NCBI RefSeq assembly: GCF_006159205.1
Contig: NZ_CP040812.1
Location: 434,001 to 498,000 of the forward strand
Source of the DNA: Antarcticibacterium flavum
GTDB lineage: Bacteria > Bacteroidota > Bacteroidia > Flavobacteriales > Flavobacteriaceae
Length of the DNA stretch: 64,000 nt
Reading direction: 5' to 3'
Part shown: positions 63,098-64,000 of the stretch, piece by piece
Layout: every line of letters begins with the position of its first letter
Position numbering within the stretch: the stretch's first letter is position 1
Translations under genes and position numbers: made by a program
The notes under the pieces: model-generated
Told to the model about the DNA's origin: nothing
The model's input: the letters and a program-made list of their open reading frames with translations, nothing else
The model's database searches: none

Positions 63098-64000
63098 TTA
63101 CTTGGCTATGTTAACCGCTCTTGTTTCCCTTATTACTGTTACTTTAACCTGGCCGGGATAGGTCATATCTGTCTGGATCTTTTGAGAAATTTCAAAAGAA
63201 AGGTTTGCAGCCTTATCATCGGTTACCTTTTCACTTTCCACTATTACCCGCAGTTCCCTACCAGCCTGTATGGCATAGGCTTTCTTCACCCCGCCAAATC
63301 CAAAGGCGATATCCTCCAGGTCTTTAAGTCGCTGAATGTAGGAATCAAGCACCTGTCTTCTTGCACCGGGTCTTGCACCGCTTATGGCGTCACAAACCTG
63401 TACAATTGGAGATAACAGGGAATTCATTTCAATCTCATCGTGGTGAGCCCCTATGGCATTGCATACTTCAGGTTTTTCACCATACTTCTCTGCCCACTGC
63501 ATACCAAGTAGCGCGTGAGGCATTTCAGTCTCTGTATCCGGCACTTTTCCTATATCGTGTAGCAACCCTGCTCTTTTTGCCAGTTTTGGGTTTAAACCAA
63601 GTTCTGCCGCCATTACACCACATAGTTTTGCAACTTCCCTTGAGTGCTGTAGCAGGTTTTGCCCATAAGAAGAACGGTATTTCATTCTACCCACCGTCTT
63701 TATCAATTCTGGATGTAAACCATGAATCCCTAAGTCTATAACAGTACGTTTCCCTATATCTATGATCTCCTCATCGATTTGTTTCCTGGTCTTCTTAACC
63801 ACTTCTTCAATCCTGGCAGGATGAATCCTTCCATCGGTTACTAGCTTATGCAGGGATAATCTCGCAACTTCCCTACGAACCGTGTCAAAGCAGGAAAGAA
63901 TGATGGCCTCGGGGTGTCATCTACTATGATTTCCACACCGGTAGCAGCCTCAATTGCTCTAATGTTCCTTCCTTCCCTTCCAATGATCCTTCCTTTAACA
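63098..64000 (-). CDS. rny: Ribonuclease Y, C-terminal part, one frameshift
   Basis: The gene runs off the window end, so the N-terminal membrane anchor and coiled coil are missing. At the edge the KH domain is visible ([30 protein letters not shown]). The frame breaks at GGGG 63911-63914 (plus strand). One added base gives [24 protein letters not shown]. The HD phosphohydrolase domain ([33 protein letters not shown]) and the C-terminal end [14 protein letters not shown] are intact. RNase Y starts mRNA decay at the membrane. Confidence 0.92.

Noticed and set aside
1..64000. tRNA or rRNA genes.
   Set aside because: I saw no T-loop/anticodon-arm combination or rRNA sequence; the only RNA gene recognised is rnpB.

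Overview
The window looks like a chromosomal segment of a marine-type member of the Flavobacteriaceae (phylum Bacteroidota), in the broad Gramella/Salegentibacter/Zunongwangia neighbourhood (genus level is inference). The evidence is a complete type IX secretion adhesin cassette (giant adhesin with a type B sorting domain, PorP/SprF, OmpA-TPR), Bacteroidota-only families (DUF3822, DUF2911, head-GIN/DUF2807), TANNTTTG promoter boxes upstream of several genes, and moderate-to-low GC.

Layout. 1-3.9 kb: end of a PIG-L deacetylase, a 35-residue membrane peptide and a sodium:solute symporter. 4.2-5.1 kb: DUF2911/TPR exported protein. 5.2-7.7 kb: SRPBCC, short-chain dehydrogenase and photolyase, a light/DNA-repair cluster. 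7.7-10 kb: kdsB and a RecD-like helicase. 10-12.5 kb: two unknown genes, DUF3822 and rsmD, converging on the RNase P RNA (12.44-12.76 kb, minus strand). 12.9-15.3 kb: dnaX and a miaE-like gene. 15.3-19.5 kb: minus-strand operon pdxH-sixA-ppk1-ppx (polyphosphate metabolism). 20-34 kb: a 3,497-residue repeat adhesin with its PorP/SprF and OmpA partners. 34-35.8 kb: gene-free, packed with inverted-repeat elements. 35.8-42.2 kb: CAP lipoprotein, operon pyrR-pyrB-unknown-rnz, rpsA, cmk. 42.4-46.6 kb: a tandem GH26-like protein and lon. 46.8-49.7 kb: ECF sigma, putative anti-sigma and two exported beta-helix-type proteins. 49.8-56.1 kb: MFS carrier, M48 protease, alpha/beta hydrolase, two MsrB, a collagen-like lipoprotein and lpdA. 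56.1-56.7 kb: heptanucleotide repeats. 56.7-61 kb: diphthine-ammonia-ligase-like gene, aroQ, three outer-membrane barrels and xerD. 61-63.1 kb: aldo/keto reductase followed by repeats. 63.1-64 kb: C-terminal part of RNase Y.

Three things stand out. First, the repeat-rich gaps hold (a) arrays built from different words that all have a 7-nt period, (b) a family of ~157-bp near-palindromes and (c) a ~300-bp multi-hairpin element present at 35 kb and 62 kb. Second, the adhesin carries 29 repeats of 76-77 residues, with a 1.67-kb block duplicated apparently without change at a 2,058-bp offset. Third, five otherwise conserved genes (PIG-L, SDR, photolyase, ppx, rny) are broken by seven small indels, all in G/C homopolymers. 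That pattern suggests consensus error more than gene decay.
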